Positions 7,038 through 15,941 of a DNA stretch of 43,218 bases are shown piece by piece. Source of the stretch: an uncultured Collinsella sp. (GTDB lineage: Bacteria; Actinomycetota; Coriobacteriia; Coriobacteriales; Coriobacteriaceae); the NCBI GenBank assembly GCA_902475245.1, contig CABRYP010000021.1:1-43218 (forward strand), written 5' to 3'. The notes under the pieces were generated by a model. It ran no database searches. It was not told the origin of the DNA and saw nothing but the letters and a program-made list of their open reading frames with translations. Positions within the stretch are counted from its first letter, which is position 1; each line of letters begins with the position of its first letter. The position numbers and the translations under genes were made by a program.

Positions 7038-9035
7038 CTACTGCAGGTCCAGCTGGTCCAGGTATTCCTTGCCGTGCTCGGAGATATGGCGCTTGCGGCC
7101 TGCCTCGTCGTTGCCAAGCAAAAGGTTGAACATGGTTTCCATCTTGGTGACGTCCTCGGGCTCCACCTTGATCAGGCGGCGCGTCTCGGGGTTCATGGTG
7201 GTGAGCCACATCATGTCCGGATCGTTCTCACCAAGACCCTTGGAGCGGTTGATGGAACACTTCTGGTCGCCGATCTCCTTAAGGATGCCGTTCTTCTCGA
7301 GCTCGGTGTAGGCAAAGTAGGTCTTCTCTTTGCAGTTGATCTCGTAGAGCGGCGACTCGGCGATATAGACGTAGCCCTCGTCGATAAGCGTGGGCACCAG
7401 GCGATAGAGCATGGTGAGCACGAGCGTGCGGATGTGATAACCGTCGACGTCGGCGTCCGTACAGATGATGACCTTGTTCCAGTTGAGGTTGTCCAGGTCG
7501 AAGGCGCCAAGGTTCTTGATGCGCTTGTCTTTGATTTCCACGCCGCAGCCTAGCACGCGCATGAGGTCCATGATGATGTCGGACTTAAAGATGCGCGGAT
7601 AGTCCTCCTTCAGGCAGTTGAGGATTTTGCCTCGGACGGGCATGACGCCCTGGAACTCGGCATCGCGCGACGTACGAATGGCGCCTGCTGCCGAGTCGCC
7701 CTCTACGATATAGATCTCGCGACGGCTCTTGTCCTTGGAGCGGCAGTCGATGAACTTCTGCACTCGGTTGGCCATGTCGGTCTTCTGCTGCAGGTTGGTC
7801 TTGATGCTCTGGCGCGTCTTTTCGGCGTTCTCGCGCGAGCGCTTGTTGATGAGCACCTGCTCCATGATCTTGTTGGCGGCGTCTTTGTTCTCGATCAAGT
7901 AGGTCGAGAGGCGTTCCTTAAAGAATGCCGTCATGGCCTGCTGGATAAAGCGGTTATTGATGGCCTTCTTGGTTTGGTTTTCGTAAGACGTCTGGGTGGA
8001 GAAGCAGTTGGTCACCAGCACCAGGCAGTCTTGGACGTCCTGCCACTTAATGCCGCTCTCGATTTTGTTGTACTTGCCCTGTTGCTTAATGTAAGCATCG
8101 ATGGCGCTGGTGAGGGCGCTGCGGGCAGCCTTCTCGGGCGAGCCGCCGTTCTCGAGCCACGATGAGTTGTGGTAGTACTCCTGCATCATGAAGGTGCGCG
8201 AGAAGCACATGCAAGCAGTGATTTTTACATTGTAATCGGGCAGGTCCTCGCGATCGCGACCGCGACGATCGGCCTCGATAAAGAAGGGCTCGGTGAGGTA
8301 GTCGGTACCGACCTTCTCGAGCACGTAGTCCTCGATGCCCTTGGGATAGCAAAAATCCTCTTCGGAAAACTCGCCATCGTCGCCCTCAATGCGCAGGCGG
8401 AAGGTCACGTTGGCGTTGACCACGGCCTGGCGGCGCATGGTCTCACGATACCAATCGTGGGGAATGCTAATCGAGGTAAAGACCTCAAGATCGGGACGCC
8501 ACTTGATAGTGGTGCCGGTGCGGTTCTCGTCGCTGGGCTCAATCTCGAGTGCCTTCTTCTTGGCGCCGACAACCTTGCCCTTCTTAAAGTGTAAGGAGTA
8601 CTTGTTGCCGTCACGCCAGACGGTAACGTCCATGTACTCGGAAGCGTACTGGGTCGCGCACGAGCCCAGGCCGTTGGTGCCGAGCGAGAAGTCGTAGTCG
8701 CCGCCCTGGTTGTTATTGTATTTGCCGCCGGCGTAGAGCTCACAAAAGACGAGCTCCCAGTTAAAGCGCTTCTCGGAAGGGTTCCAGTCGAGCGGGCAGC
8801 CGCGGCCGTTGTCCTCTACCTGAATGGAGCCATCGCGAAAGGCGGTAAGGGTGATGAGCTTGCCGTAGCCCTGGCGCGCCTCGTCAACGGCGTTGGACAG
8901 AATCTCGAAGGCAGCGTGTGCACAGCCATCGAGTCCGTCCGAGCCAAAGATAACGGCAGGGCGCAGGCGTACGCGCTCCTCGTCCTTGAGCTGGCGGATA
9001 CTGTCGTTACCATAGTTTGCGGTGTTTTTTGCCAT
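7038..9035 (-). CDS. parE: Type IIA DNA topoisomerase subunit B (topoisomerase IV-like ParE)
   Basis: This is a 665-residue ATPase subunit. The GHKL ATP pocket is complete: E44-I-L-S-N48-A-V-D51 (catalytic Glu, Mg-binding Asn), V-E-D-N-G-R-G (73-79) and a G-T-N-G-L-G lid. The transducer is followed by the TOPRIM domain with I-V-E-G-D-S-A-A-G and the acidic triplet in I-C-T-D-A-D-V-D-G, then N-R-S-K-G-L-G-E. Its size matches ParE/Gram-positive GyrB (about 640-670) without the proteobacterial insert. It is first in a two-gene operon with parC. The upstream region 9036-9264 carries two striking palindromes that may regulate it. Confidence 0.93.
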   Translation of the reverse strand: MAKNTANYGNDSIRQLKDEERVRLRPAVIFGSDGLDGCAHAAFEILSNAVDEARQGYGKLITLTAFRDGSIQVEDNGRGCPLDWNPSEKRFNWELVFCELYAGGKYNNNQGGDYDFSLGTNGLGSCATQYASEYMDVTVWRDGNKYSLHFKKGKVVGAKKKALEIEPSDENRTGTTIKWRPDLEVFTSISIPHDWYRETMRRQAVVNANVTFRLRIEGDDGEFSEEDFCYPKGIEDYVLEKVGTDYLTEPFFIEADRRGRDREDLPDYNVKITACMCFSRTFMMQEYYHNSSWLENGGSPEKAARSALTSAIDAYIKQQGKYNKIESGIKWQDVQDCLVLVTNCFSTQTSYENQTKKAINNRFIQQAMTAFFKERLSTYLIENKDAANKIMEQVLINKRSRENAEKTRQSIKTNLQQKTDMANRVQKFIDCRSKDKSRREIYIVEGDSAAGAIRTSRDAEFQGVMPVRGKILNCLKEDYPRIFKSDIIMDLMRVLGCGVEIKDKRIKNLGAFDLDNLNWNKVIICTDADVDGYHIRTLVLTMLYRLVPTLIDEGYVYIAESPLYEINCKEKTYFAYTELEKNGILKEIGDQKCSINRSKGLGENDPDMMWLTTMNPETRRLIKVEPEDVTKMETMFNLLLGNDEAGRKRHISEHGKEYLDQLDLQ

Positions 9036-9129
9036 ACTCGCTCTCTCGGTGCTCCCTTGCTGCGTTTAAGTCATATAGATAGTCAAGGTAGCATAGCCCA
9101 GCCCACAGACGATTCCAACCAACACGAAA

Positions 9130-9204
9130 TCCATCGAACAATCGTTCGGAGTTCGATGGAGATTCGTTTACTCGGACAAAACCGAGTCGGTTCTGTCCGA
9201 GTAA
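9130..9204. promoter_or_regulatory. Two strong palindromes upstream of parE
   Basis: First, TCCATCGAAC (9130-9139) pairs with GTTCGATGGA (9151-9160). Second, TTACTCGGACA (9168-9178) pairs with TGTCCGAGTAA (9194-9204), and its loop contains a further AACCG/CGGTT pair. They lie in the 319-base gap between parE and the divergent xre gene. The rest of that gap holds the xre promoter (9265-9314) and no gene that I can see. They could be operators, a terminator pair or a small structured RNA. Confidence 0.55.
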
Positions 9205-9264
9205 GTTTGAATAGTGAACCGAAGTTGTAATGTCCGCATGGCGATGACGAATATGGTTTTCATA

Positions 9265-9314
9265 ATGACAGATATAGTTGACATTGTCTGATATATGCAA
9301 TATATTTCTGTCAT
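9265..9314 (+). promoter_or_regulatory. Sigma-A promoter framed by an inverted repeat (XRE operator)
   Basis: TTGACA (9278-9283), a 17-bp spacer and TATATT (9301-9306) form a near-consensus promoter for the XRE gene. ATGACAGATATA (9265-9276) and TATTTCTGTCAT (9303-9314) are inverted copies with 11 of 12 matches, bracketing both boxes. This layout fits autoregulation by the adjacent XRE protein, which is inferred. Confidence 0.75.
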
Positions 9315-9354
9315 GTTGCAACGGATATCTGTCCATTACTACGAAAGGAACTCC

Positions 9355-9585
9355 ATGCCGGGCAAAAAGAACCTACGCATGAAGGCGGCGCGCGCGGCGG
9401 TTGGCCTTTCGCAAGCTGACTTGGCCGAGGCCGTGGGCGTTACGCGCCAGACCATCGGCCTGATCGAGGCGGGCGGCTACAACCCCACGCTCAATTTGTG
9501 CGTGGCGATCTGCAAAGCGCTACGCGTTACGTTGAACGATCTGTTTTGGGAAGACGGGATCGACGTCGACCCTAACGCTCTTTAG
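9355..9585 (+). CDS. Small XRE-family repressor
   Basis: ATG 9355 follows AAAGGAA; an in-frame ATG at 9295 overlaps the promoter -10 region and is rejected. The 76-residue protein is essentially one Cro/CI helix-turn-helix: the G-L-S-Q-A-D-L-A-E-A-V-G-V-T-R-Q-T-I core (about 18-35), then I-E-A-G-G-Y-N-P-T-L-N-L and the ending LFWEDG. This short YgzD-like type is commonly paired with a membrane protein, and a membrane-protein gene starts 9 bases downstream. It probably represses its own operon through the flanking inverted repeat. Confidence 0.88.
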   Translation: MPGKKNLRMKAARAAVGLSQADLAEAVGVTRQTIGLIEAGGYNPTLNLCVAICKALRVTLNDLFWEDGIDVDPNAL

Positions 9586-9594
9586 GAGTTCGCT

Positions 9595-10179
9595 ATGAAA
9601 TTTGAAGATTTAAAACTCGTGCAAAAGTGGCGTGAATATGCCGGCCCAAAGGATGAGCGCCTGGAGGCTGAGAGCGCGAAGATCTACAAGATTGGTTTCG
9701 TGCTGCTTTCGTTTGGCATGTTGATGATATTTTTCTACCAGTTTATAGCTCGACAGGTTGCGTGGGTTCACAGCGACGCCAGTGAAATGCCGCATGGCTT
9801 TGCAACGCCGTTCGAGGCAGCCATGTATTTGTGGCTCGTTCTCGTGATGTTGATTTGCGCAGGACTGCAAACGCGGAAGGGCTATGTCGATACCAATCGT
9901 TTTGGGCAAACCGAGCATCTTCCTGTTGGATATTTCCTGCTTCTCAGCGGTCTTAGCGGCGCCGCGTTCGCGCTTGTTATTGCCGCAATGCGCTGTATCG
10001 CTGAGGCGCAGATCGTACCGCTCGAAAGCGTCTTTTGGTTGGCGAACCTGGCCACGGGCGTGTTCTGCGGTGCGACGATTTTCGCGGCCACGTTTGCTGG
10101 CCTGTGCGCAACGTTTTTCACGGCGAAAAGACGCCGTGCCAAGCTCGAGGCAGAACTCGACTCCTCTGACGACATCTAA
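9595..10179 (+). CDS. Four-helix membrane protein of an XRE-paired operon
   Basis: The 194-residue protein starts at ATG 9595 after AGGAG, 9 bases from the XRE stop. Four hydrophobic segments are visible at about 32-52, 80-95, 110-137 and 145-170. The N-terminus is charged (KDERLEAESAKIYKIGF) and the C-terminal tail is basic then acidic (KRRRAKLEAELDSSDDI). The D-E-R-x-x-x-E-x-x-K-I-Y pattern before the first helix is typical of DUF3278/DUF6773-like proteins found beside small XRE regulators. I cannot assign a biochemical function. Confidence 0.75.
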   Translation: MKFEDLKLVQKWREYAGPKDERLEAESAKIYKIGFVLLSFGMLMIFFYQFIARQVAWVHSDASEMPHGFATPFEAAMYLWLVLVMLICAGLQTRKGYVDTNRFGQTEHLPVGYFLLLSGLSGAAFALVIAAMRCIAEAQIVPLESVFWLANLATGVFCGATIFAATFAGLCATFFTAKRRRAKLEAELDSSDDI

Positions 10180-10187
10180 TTCGCAAC

Positions 10188-10217
10188 GGGCTGGCTCTGG
10201 GTATCCAGAACCAGCCC
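10188..10217. terminator. Hairpin between convergent genes
   Basis: GGGCTGG-CTCTGG (10188-10200) pairs with CCAGAA-CCAGCCC (10205-10217), with one C/A mismatch, around GTAT. It lies 8 bases past the membrane-protein stop and faces the end of the large surface-protein gene. It is probably bidirectional; the U-tract is weak. Confidence 0.65.
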
Positions 10218-10268
10218 ATTTGATGTTCGATGAGCCGAGCCGGCGTCTCTCGCAAAGGTAACTGAGAG

Positions 10269-13200
10269 CTAGTGAGGCCTATCCGAATTGACCTCATTGG
10301 CGGTGTCGGTTTCGAGCGCCGTGCGGCGGACGCTGTAGGCGACGAGGCCGGCGCCTGCCGCGGCGAGTGCTGCAGCGGCTACCGTAAGGGGAGCGTTGAC
10401 ATCGCCCGTGCCCGCAAGCGCGCCCGCTTTTCCGGAGCGCTTGCTATTGCCGTGGTCCTTGCCACTGCCGGAGCTGCTTCCGCCGGAGCCGCCGCTCTCG
10501 TCAGTACCGCCGCCACTCGAGCCGCCATCGCCGTCTGCTGTCATCGGGGCGTCGTGAAGTCCTGTCGTATCCGCGCTGCCGCATACGCCGACCTGAACTT
10601 CTGAGCGCTCGCATGTCGCGTCAGGCACATGAAGCTCATGCAGTACGGCACCCAGCGCCGAGTTTGCGCCCGGTCGAATTTCCTCGAGCGTTACGGGATC
10701 GAGCGCTACCAGGTCACGCGCCTTCGCATACAGCGTGACGCGTTTGCCCACTTCGTCGCCCCAACTCTCGGGGATGGCGAAGCTCATGCGGAACTGTGCC
10801 GTGCAACCCGGTGCCAGCACGGCGTTGCCGTTGTCGGCTACCAGCGGGTGCGTTGCAAAACGCGCGCCCAGCGTCTCGAGCGTGTATTTCACGCGTGCCA
10901 TATCGTTGTCCGAAGCGTCCTCGGCAAGCTCTGGATCAAAGATCGAAGCCATGCGTGCGTTCGCGCCGAACCCGATGGATGCGCTGGAGAACGGCTGGCT
11001 GGAGCCCTCTCGGTACAGATCGATCGTGCCGGCGGCCAGCAAGGTGTTGCCGTCGTTTCGCACCGTGACCATGAAGGATTCGCCTGCTGCTCCGGGCACC
11101 ACCGCGCCCGAGGTAGCGACCGCGCCCGTCGGAGTGGCACACGCCACTAAGGGCACTTCGATGCCGTGCAGCTCTGCCTCGCTCTTCTCCGCGCTCACAA
11201 TGTGCGTGGCGAGCGCGGAGAGCATGCCTCCCGACGTCAAAAATGTCGTTATCTGATCGACGGGATGGTCCAGCTCGCACATCACGAACGGCTCCGTGAA
11301 CAGATCGCCTGCCAAGGTGCTGGCGAAGATGCGGAAGTGCTTGCCCATCACTGCTACCGGGTTGCCTTCTTCGTCGTAGGTTTGCCCCACCTTGCCATCG
11401 GTGTTCTCTACATAGAGCACGCACCTACCGTTGTTGCTTACGCTAAACGATGCCGGGCCACAGCCCACAGCACCCACGGGCTGCGTTGCAAATGCCGATG
11501 CTCCTCGCGTCCAAGTAATATGCTGCAGTTGCTCGTTGACGGTTGCCAAAAAGCCCGAATGTTGTGGCCACGGCACCGCGTGGGGTACTGTGGCATCTGG
11601 TGGCATAACGCCCCAACCCGCGATGGACTGGCCGATCACGGCATACGATGCGCAGCCACAACCGTTTGCAGTTTCGTATGCAACGGGCACCACCATTTTG
11701 CCGTTGATATTCTCGGGTACGCCCAGCTCGATGCTCGATGGCGCTTGCGGAAAGCGGAGGACCTGACGGAACGTGAGGCTGTCGCCCAAATCATCCGACC
11801 ACAGGGTGAAGCACTCCAGCGCAACCTCTGCCTCATTGCCCAGCGCCTTTTCTGCGGTGGTTCCGCGGCGGTGGAGGTAAGCGCCCGACAGGCGCCCGTC
11901 GACCAGCGTCTTGCCCACCGTGATGCGTGGACACTGCAGACAATGGTGGCCATCCTCCTGAAGGCGGCCGCGCGAGATGCTGCGCCACGACGTGTGCGAC
12001 ATCACGCGAACTCCGTCGTTGCTTATGCGCAGGCGCACAACGGACAGTATGCCGGCTGTGCTTGCCGTATCGAAAAGGGTGTTGTCGCCGTCGGGGCGCT
12101 CGCCCGAGACCAGCAGCACGTAAGCGTCCTGGTTTTCTCTTCCGTCCGTATATTCCACTACGTCGAAGTCGTAATCGAATATGCCGTCGCGCTCCACGTC
12201 GCCCTCGCCAAAGCCAAGGGGAAAGTCCACGGGCATGGCGGCAGACCACGTGCCGTTTGCCTTTGTGTGCACCACCAGGCGCGAGCGGCCATTGTCGCCG
12301 TAGCGCACCGAGGCGATACGGAACAGGCATTCTACGCCGGCGATCATTGCCAGCTTCATGTGAGCTTCGCTGAGCACGCCGGAAAACAGCACGTTGTCGC
12401 TCGAGGGCTTGATGCCGCCACGCTCGTCCTCCGATACACCAGCAGAATTGGCGTTGGGGTCCGCAACAGCGTTCGTCGCCTGCCCGATATAGGTGTACTC
12501 GTACATCGGCGCGGCGTTTTCGTCGTTCCCTATCAGTGCATGGACGAAATGCTCGATCTGTCCCGTGTCGTCGCTTTCTGCATCCGCCTCGAGCTCAATG
12601 CGCGTGACCGCTTGATCCCAATCGCGCACGACAGGCGCGACGTTTGTCGCGGTGGCTGCAACCTCGGCGCGTGCGAGCAGCTCGGAATTGGTGACAATGG
12701 TGGCCGATGCGATAAATTGCGGCACGCCGCCCGCCTCGATGTTGCTGGGCGTGCCGAAGCGGGCATCCAGCGTGTAAGGCGTATCTCCACCCAATGCGAG
12801 CTCAGAGCGCTGGAGCACATACTGGTTGCCATTGTTCACCGACATATTCCACGAATCGAGGAGTGCGGGCCACGACCCCGACCAAGCCTTGGTGGTCCAC
12901 TTGAACATGACGAACTGGAGTATCACATCGACATCGACGTCTGCACCTACGCGCAGCCGCGGAAGCTGGTGTCCATCTGCCTTCTCGTACCCAATGAACA
13001 GCGTGAGGGATGCGGCGCCGCGCACGGCAGACGAAGCGACGCCTGCAACGCCGGCGCCAAAGGTGACGGCAAGCCCGATCTGGATGGTGAATGAGCCCGA
13101 CGTGTTGGAATAGTCGAGCGAAATGTTTTTAAAAAACGCCGCGCCGCTGCCGTGCGTGTGGGCACCCACGGCGAGCGCCAGCTTCGCCAGCACCCAGGGG

Positions 13201-14636
13201 TTGACGTTTAGGAAAAACGGCACCGGTCCTAGGGTAAACTGCTCGGTCCAATTGAGGTCGGTTCTTACCTGGAAGAGGGCCTTAATATTGCCGTATGCGG
13301 GGTCGTTGTTGTTACCCCAGGTTTTGCCCACCCAATCGTAGGCGAGCGAGCCGTACAGCTGTGTGGCGATGTCCATCGTAAACAGCAGCGTGCAGTGGTG
13401 ACGAAGCAGCTTGGTGTTTCTTGGATCGGTGCCCGAACCGGCACTCATACTCTTGTACTGATTCCACTTCCCCTCCATTTCGTCGAGGTAGCGGTTTGCC
13501 TGCTTGGCGCCCGACTCACGCGGCGATTTCTTCCAGTATTCCGGATCCGGATTGCCCGAATCGTTCATGTAGCCGACCGGTTTGTATCCTCCGCCAAACA
13601 GCACGTATCCAGCAAACGAGAAATCGAAGAGGATCGGAAATGTGGGCATCCAACAGGTGAACTTGTTGCCGCCGATGCCGGGAAACGCCGCCGGGAAATC
13701 AAAGGGAGTAATCTCTTGGTCCATGGTAGTGGGGACGATAGTGGTCGAGCCCGATTCTGCCTTTGCGGCCGGCGCGGTGACAACGGCCATGGGGGAGGAG
13801 AGCGTGTAGGTTTTGCCCTGATAGTCGAGCACAAAGCGCAGCTTGCATCCTTCCTCCAGAAGGCCCGATGCCGCATCGAGGAACTTGTCTTCGAGCGTGA
13901 ATGTCGCCAGATTATCCGAACCCGATGCACCGGCCTTGACTTGGCCAATTTGCGTGACGGTTTCGGGCGAGCTGCCCGTGGCGGGCAATACCTTGTTGAT
14001 GCACAGCGTTGCCTGTCCACCCTGTGGCAGATGTGCCTGCACGGTAAAGGAGTGCGTATCGGGCTGTTCGTTTGCCGTGTCGTCCTTCGGCAATGCCATG
14101 AACGTGGCTTCAGCGTACTGGATGTCCCATTCGTCGAATGTGAGCTGGCGAAAGTACGGCTCGCCATCGGAGAGCGGACGTGTGGGTGCGGTAATGGCGG
14201 TGCCGCCTTGGACACGCGCGAGGGGAATCTCGACATCGCGGTAGCCTTTCATGCTGATGGAGATACCGCCGTTAAAGTCGTACGCGTCAAGGAGTGTTGC
14301 CTCGTCCACGTAGCCTTCCGAAAGCGGCGCGACCTCAAAAATGGCCGTGCCTTCGTCATCGGTAGTGGCGGTGAGCTGCTTGCCTGCGGCATAGCGCGAT
14401 GTGAGCGTGACCTGGGCACCCGCGATGGGCGTATTCTTGTTGGCGACATCGACCACGACCACACCAAACATGGTGCGCGAGAGAACGAGCACCCTGAAGG
14501 GGTCTTTTTCGTCGGCATAGGCTTCGGTGGGCGCGAACGGCAATATGAAGGCGTTTGCGCTTCCTGGCACGCGCGGCAACATAATGCTCGCCAGCGAGGA
14601 CGCTCCGGCAACAAGTAACGAACGGCGATCAAGCAT
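10269..14636 (-). CDS. Very large Tat-signal, LAGTG-anchored surface protein
   Basis: I choose ATG 14636, preceded by GGGAG, over an upstream in-frame ATG at 14732 that lacks a ribosome binding site. The product has 1455 residues. The N-terminus is M-L-D-R-R-S-L-L-V-A-G-A-S-S-L-A, a twin-arginine-type signal with a likely cleavage after G-S-A-N-A. Residues about 45-120 resemble a carboxypeptidase-regulatory/Ig-like beta sandwich (IAGAQVTLTS, then TTDDEGTAIFEVAPL). The middle is long, beta-rich and unassigned. The C-terminus has a Gly/Ser-rich wall-spanning linker, the sorting motif LAGTG (about 1407-1411), a hydrophobic helix and RR. LAxTG is the motif of class E sortases. Unusually, 15 polar residues follow the RR. 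A LuxR-type regulator lies directly upstream. Confidence 0.85.
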   Translation of the reverse strand: MLDRRSLLVAGASSLASIMLPRVPGSANAFILPFAPTEAYADEKDPFRVLVLSRTMFGVVVVDVANKNTPIAGAQVTLTSRYAAGKQLTATTDDEGTAIFEVAPLSEGYVDEATLLDAYDFNGGISISMKGYRDVEIPLARVQGGTAITAPTRPLSDGEPYFRQLTFDEWDIQYAEATFMALPKDDTANEQPDTHSFTVQAHLPQGGQATLCINKVLPATGSSPETVTQIGQVKAGASGSDNLATFTLEDKFLDAASGLLEEGCKLRFVLDYQGKTYTLSSPMAVVTAPAAKAESGSTTIVPTTMDQEITPFDFPAAFPGIGGNKFTCWMPTFPILFDFSFAGYVLFGGGYKPVGYMNDSGNPDPEYWKKSPRESGAKQANRYLDEMEGKWNQYKSMSAGSGTDPRNTKLLRHHCTLLFTMDIATQLYGSLAYDWVGKTWGNNNDPAYGNIKALFQVRTDLNWTEQFTLGPVPFFLNVNPWVLAKLALAVGAHTHGSGAAFFKNISLDYSNTSGSFTIQIGLAVTFGAGVAGVASSAVRGAASLTLFIGYEKADGHQLPRLRVGADVDVDVILQFVMFKWTTKAWSGSWPALLDSWNMSVNNGNQYVLQRSELALGGDTPYTLDARFGTPSNIEAGGVPQFIASATIVTNSELLARAEVAATATNVAPVVRDWDQAVTRIELEADAESDDTGQIEHFVHALIGNDENAAPMYEYTYIGQATNAVADPNANSAGVSEDERGGIKPSSDNVLFSGVLSEAHMKLAMIAGVECLFRIASVRYGDNGRSRLVVHTKANGTWSAAMPVDFPLGFGEGDVERDGIFDYDFDVVEYTDGRENQDAYVLLVSGERPDGDNTLFDTASTAGILSVVRLRISNDGVRVMSHTSWRSISRGRLQEDGHHCLQCPRITVGKTLVDGRLSGAYLHRRGTTAEKALGNEAEVALECFTLWSDDLGDSLTFRQVLRFPQAPSSIELGVPENINGKMVVPVAYETANGCGCASYAVIGQSIAGWGVMPPDATVPHAVPWPQHSGFLATVNEQLQHITWTRGASAFATQPVGAVGCGPASFSVSNNGRCVLYVENTDGKVGQTYDEEGNPVAVMGKHFRIFASTLAGDLFTEPFVMCELDHPVDQITTFLTSGGMLSALATHIVSAEKSEAELHGIEVPLVACATPTGAVATSGAVVPGAAGESFMVTVRNDGNTLLAAGTIDLYREGSSQPFSSASIGFGANARMASIFDPELAEDASDNDMARVKYTLETLGARFATHPLVADNGNAVLAPGCTAQFRMSFAIPESWGDEVGKRVTLYAKARDLVALDPVTLEEIRPGANSALGAVLHELHVPDATCERSEVQVGVCGSADTTGLHDAPMTADGDGGSSGGGTDESGGSGGSSSGSGKDHGNSKRSGKAGALAGTGDVNAPLTVAAAALAAAGAGLVAYSVRRTALETDTANEVNSDRPH

Positions 14637-14742
14637 CTTTGGCTCCCATCCCGCAGGCATCGGTGGAAATAATCCAATTTTGCGAGAAGGCATCCTGTCA
14701 CGGTAGTGCCGTTCGATGGCCAAAATGTCCAATTTGAGCGCG

Positions 14743-14773
14743 CGAAAGCGTCAGGCCCCCCGGAGCGCTTTCG
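14743..14773 (-). terminator. Hairpin between luxR-type gene and surface-protein gene
   Basis: CGAAAGCG (14743-14750) pairs with CGCTTTCG (14766-14773) around a G/C-rich loop. It lies 22 bases past the regulator stop codon on the minus strand. No U-tract follows, so it may be attenuating or simply a processing hairpin. Confidence 0.4.
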
Positions 14774-14794
14774 ATACGCCGGGCAGTCTGGCCG

Positions 14795-15799
14795 CTAGCG
14801 CAACATGTGGGCAACCAGCTCGGCGCGAGTTCCGATACCAAGCTTGGCATACACTCCTGATAGGCGGTTTTTAACAGTGCCCGGCGATACTTCCATGTGG
14901 CGTGCGATTTCGGCGTTGGTCCATCCGCGGCAGGCGAGCATGGCCATGGTGAATTCCGTGGTCGTTAGATCGTCGGCCACGTCCTCGCCCGAATCAGGGT
15001 TGTGGATGCGCCGCCAGCCGTAGCTGAAGCGGTACGTGATCTCGATGATGCGCGCGAAGTCGTCTGGGTATTGCGTTTTTAGGCACGCCTCGATGAGCCC
15101 CTGTAAAAGGCCGTGGTGCTCGCCAATGAGCTCGATAAGGCCGTCGGGGCGCGCAATGCCCCAAGCGGCTCCGAAGTGTGCCTTTGCGGCGTCGATGTCC
15201 TTGAGGCTCATGCATGCCATGGAGGCTGCCAGGTGCAGGAACAGTTCCGAGATCGGATAACTTCCCTGTTTCATAATCAGGGCGTTTTCCGCCATGCCCA
15301 GGCTGCGGCCGTATTCGCCGCGCAGATACAAGGCGTGCGCCATCACGTAGCTGGCGAACAGGCGCAGGCCTTCGGGCAGATGCGCCGCAAGTGGATAAAA
15401 CTCTTCGGCAGAATACGGGGAAGGCAAGTGCAGCAGGACGCTTGCGGCCGAGGCGAACAGGATATGCGTGGCGTGGATAGCGGATGATTCCTCGTCGGCC
15501 GGCGTATCGAGGATGCCCGCAAGGCACCGGCGGGCGTCGGCGATACGGTTGAGCGACAGACTGGCATATCCGCAGATAAAGCATGCGGAATAGCGCAGTG
15601 CGGGGTCGGTGGCGTCAAGATAGGGGCGTGCTGTCTTGGCAGCGAGGGTGGCCTGTCCGCGAAAGTACAGCGCTTCTGCCGTGGCGATGGTGCGTGAATC
15701 GGGGTCGGAAATGCCTGCAACCGCAGCGTCAATCTGCCCCGGCACAAAGGCGGTGCACATCAACGGCATGGGAACGCATGGGTAGCCATCGCAGTCCAT
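14795..15799 (-). CDS. LuxR-family regulator with helical (TPR-like) sensor region
   Basis: ATG 15799 is preceded by GGGAG; an upstream TTG at 15826 is possible but lacks a site. The 334-residue protein has about 250 residues of alternating helices rich in Ala/Leu, resembling TPR-like repeats (for example AEALYFRGQATLAAKTARPY). A C-terminal LuxR/FixJ helix-turn-helix follows, with L-T-T-T-E-F-T-M-A-M-L-A-C-R-G-W-T-N-A-E-I-A and S-P-G-T-V-K-N-R-L. There is no P-loop, so it is not a full MalT-type STAND protein. It is codirectional with, and about 160 bases upstream of, the giant surface-protein gene, so it is the likely regulator of that gene (inference). Confidence 0.88.
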   Translation of the reverse strand: MDCDGYPCVPMPLMCTAFVPGQIDAAVAGISDPDSRTIATAEALYFRGQATLAAKTARPYLDATDPALRYSACFICGYASLSLNRIADARRCLAGILDTPADEESSAIHATHILFASAASVLLHLPSPYSAEEFYPLAAHLPEGLRLFASYVMAHALYLRGEYGRSLGMAENALIMKQGSYPISELFLHLAASMACMSLKDIDAAKAHFGAAWGIARPDGLIELIGEHHGLLQGLIEACLKTQYPDDFARIIEITYRFSYGWRRIHNPDSGEDVADDLTTTEFTMAMLACRGWTNAEIARHMEVSPGTVKNRLSGVYAKLGIGTRAELVAHMLR

Positions 15800-15941
15800 C
15801 TTCCATCTCCCAACAGCTGGCAACAATGCAGCAATTGTACTCCTGTTGCTCGGGACCGGAATTTGTGGGTATCGCCTACGATTATGCCGAACGTATAAAG
15901 GAAGAGTCTATTGGCGATGCTCCCAAGGTGGCTACTGAAGC

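Noticed and set aside
5229..7553. A 774-codon open frame on the plus strand across parC and parE
   Set aside because: It lies antisense to two clear topoisomerase genes. It is a by-product of their codon bias and has no domain match or ribosome binding site.
9007..9336. A 109-codon minus-strand frame overlapping the parE start and promoter region
   Set aside because: It runs through the palindromes and the xre promoter and shows no recognisable domain.
11166..13094. A 642-codon plus-strand frame inside the surface-protein gene
   Set aside because: It is antisense to a gene with signal peptide and sorting signal. The composition is His/Arg-rich, as expected for a shadow frame.
14637..14732. 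A longer N-terminus for the surface protein
   Set aside because: The upstream ATG has no ribosome binding site and would bury the Tat-type signal behind 32 polar residues.
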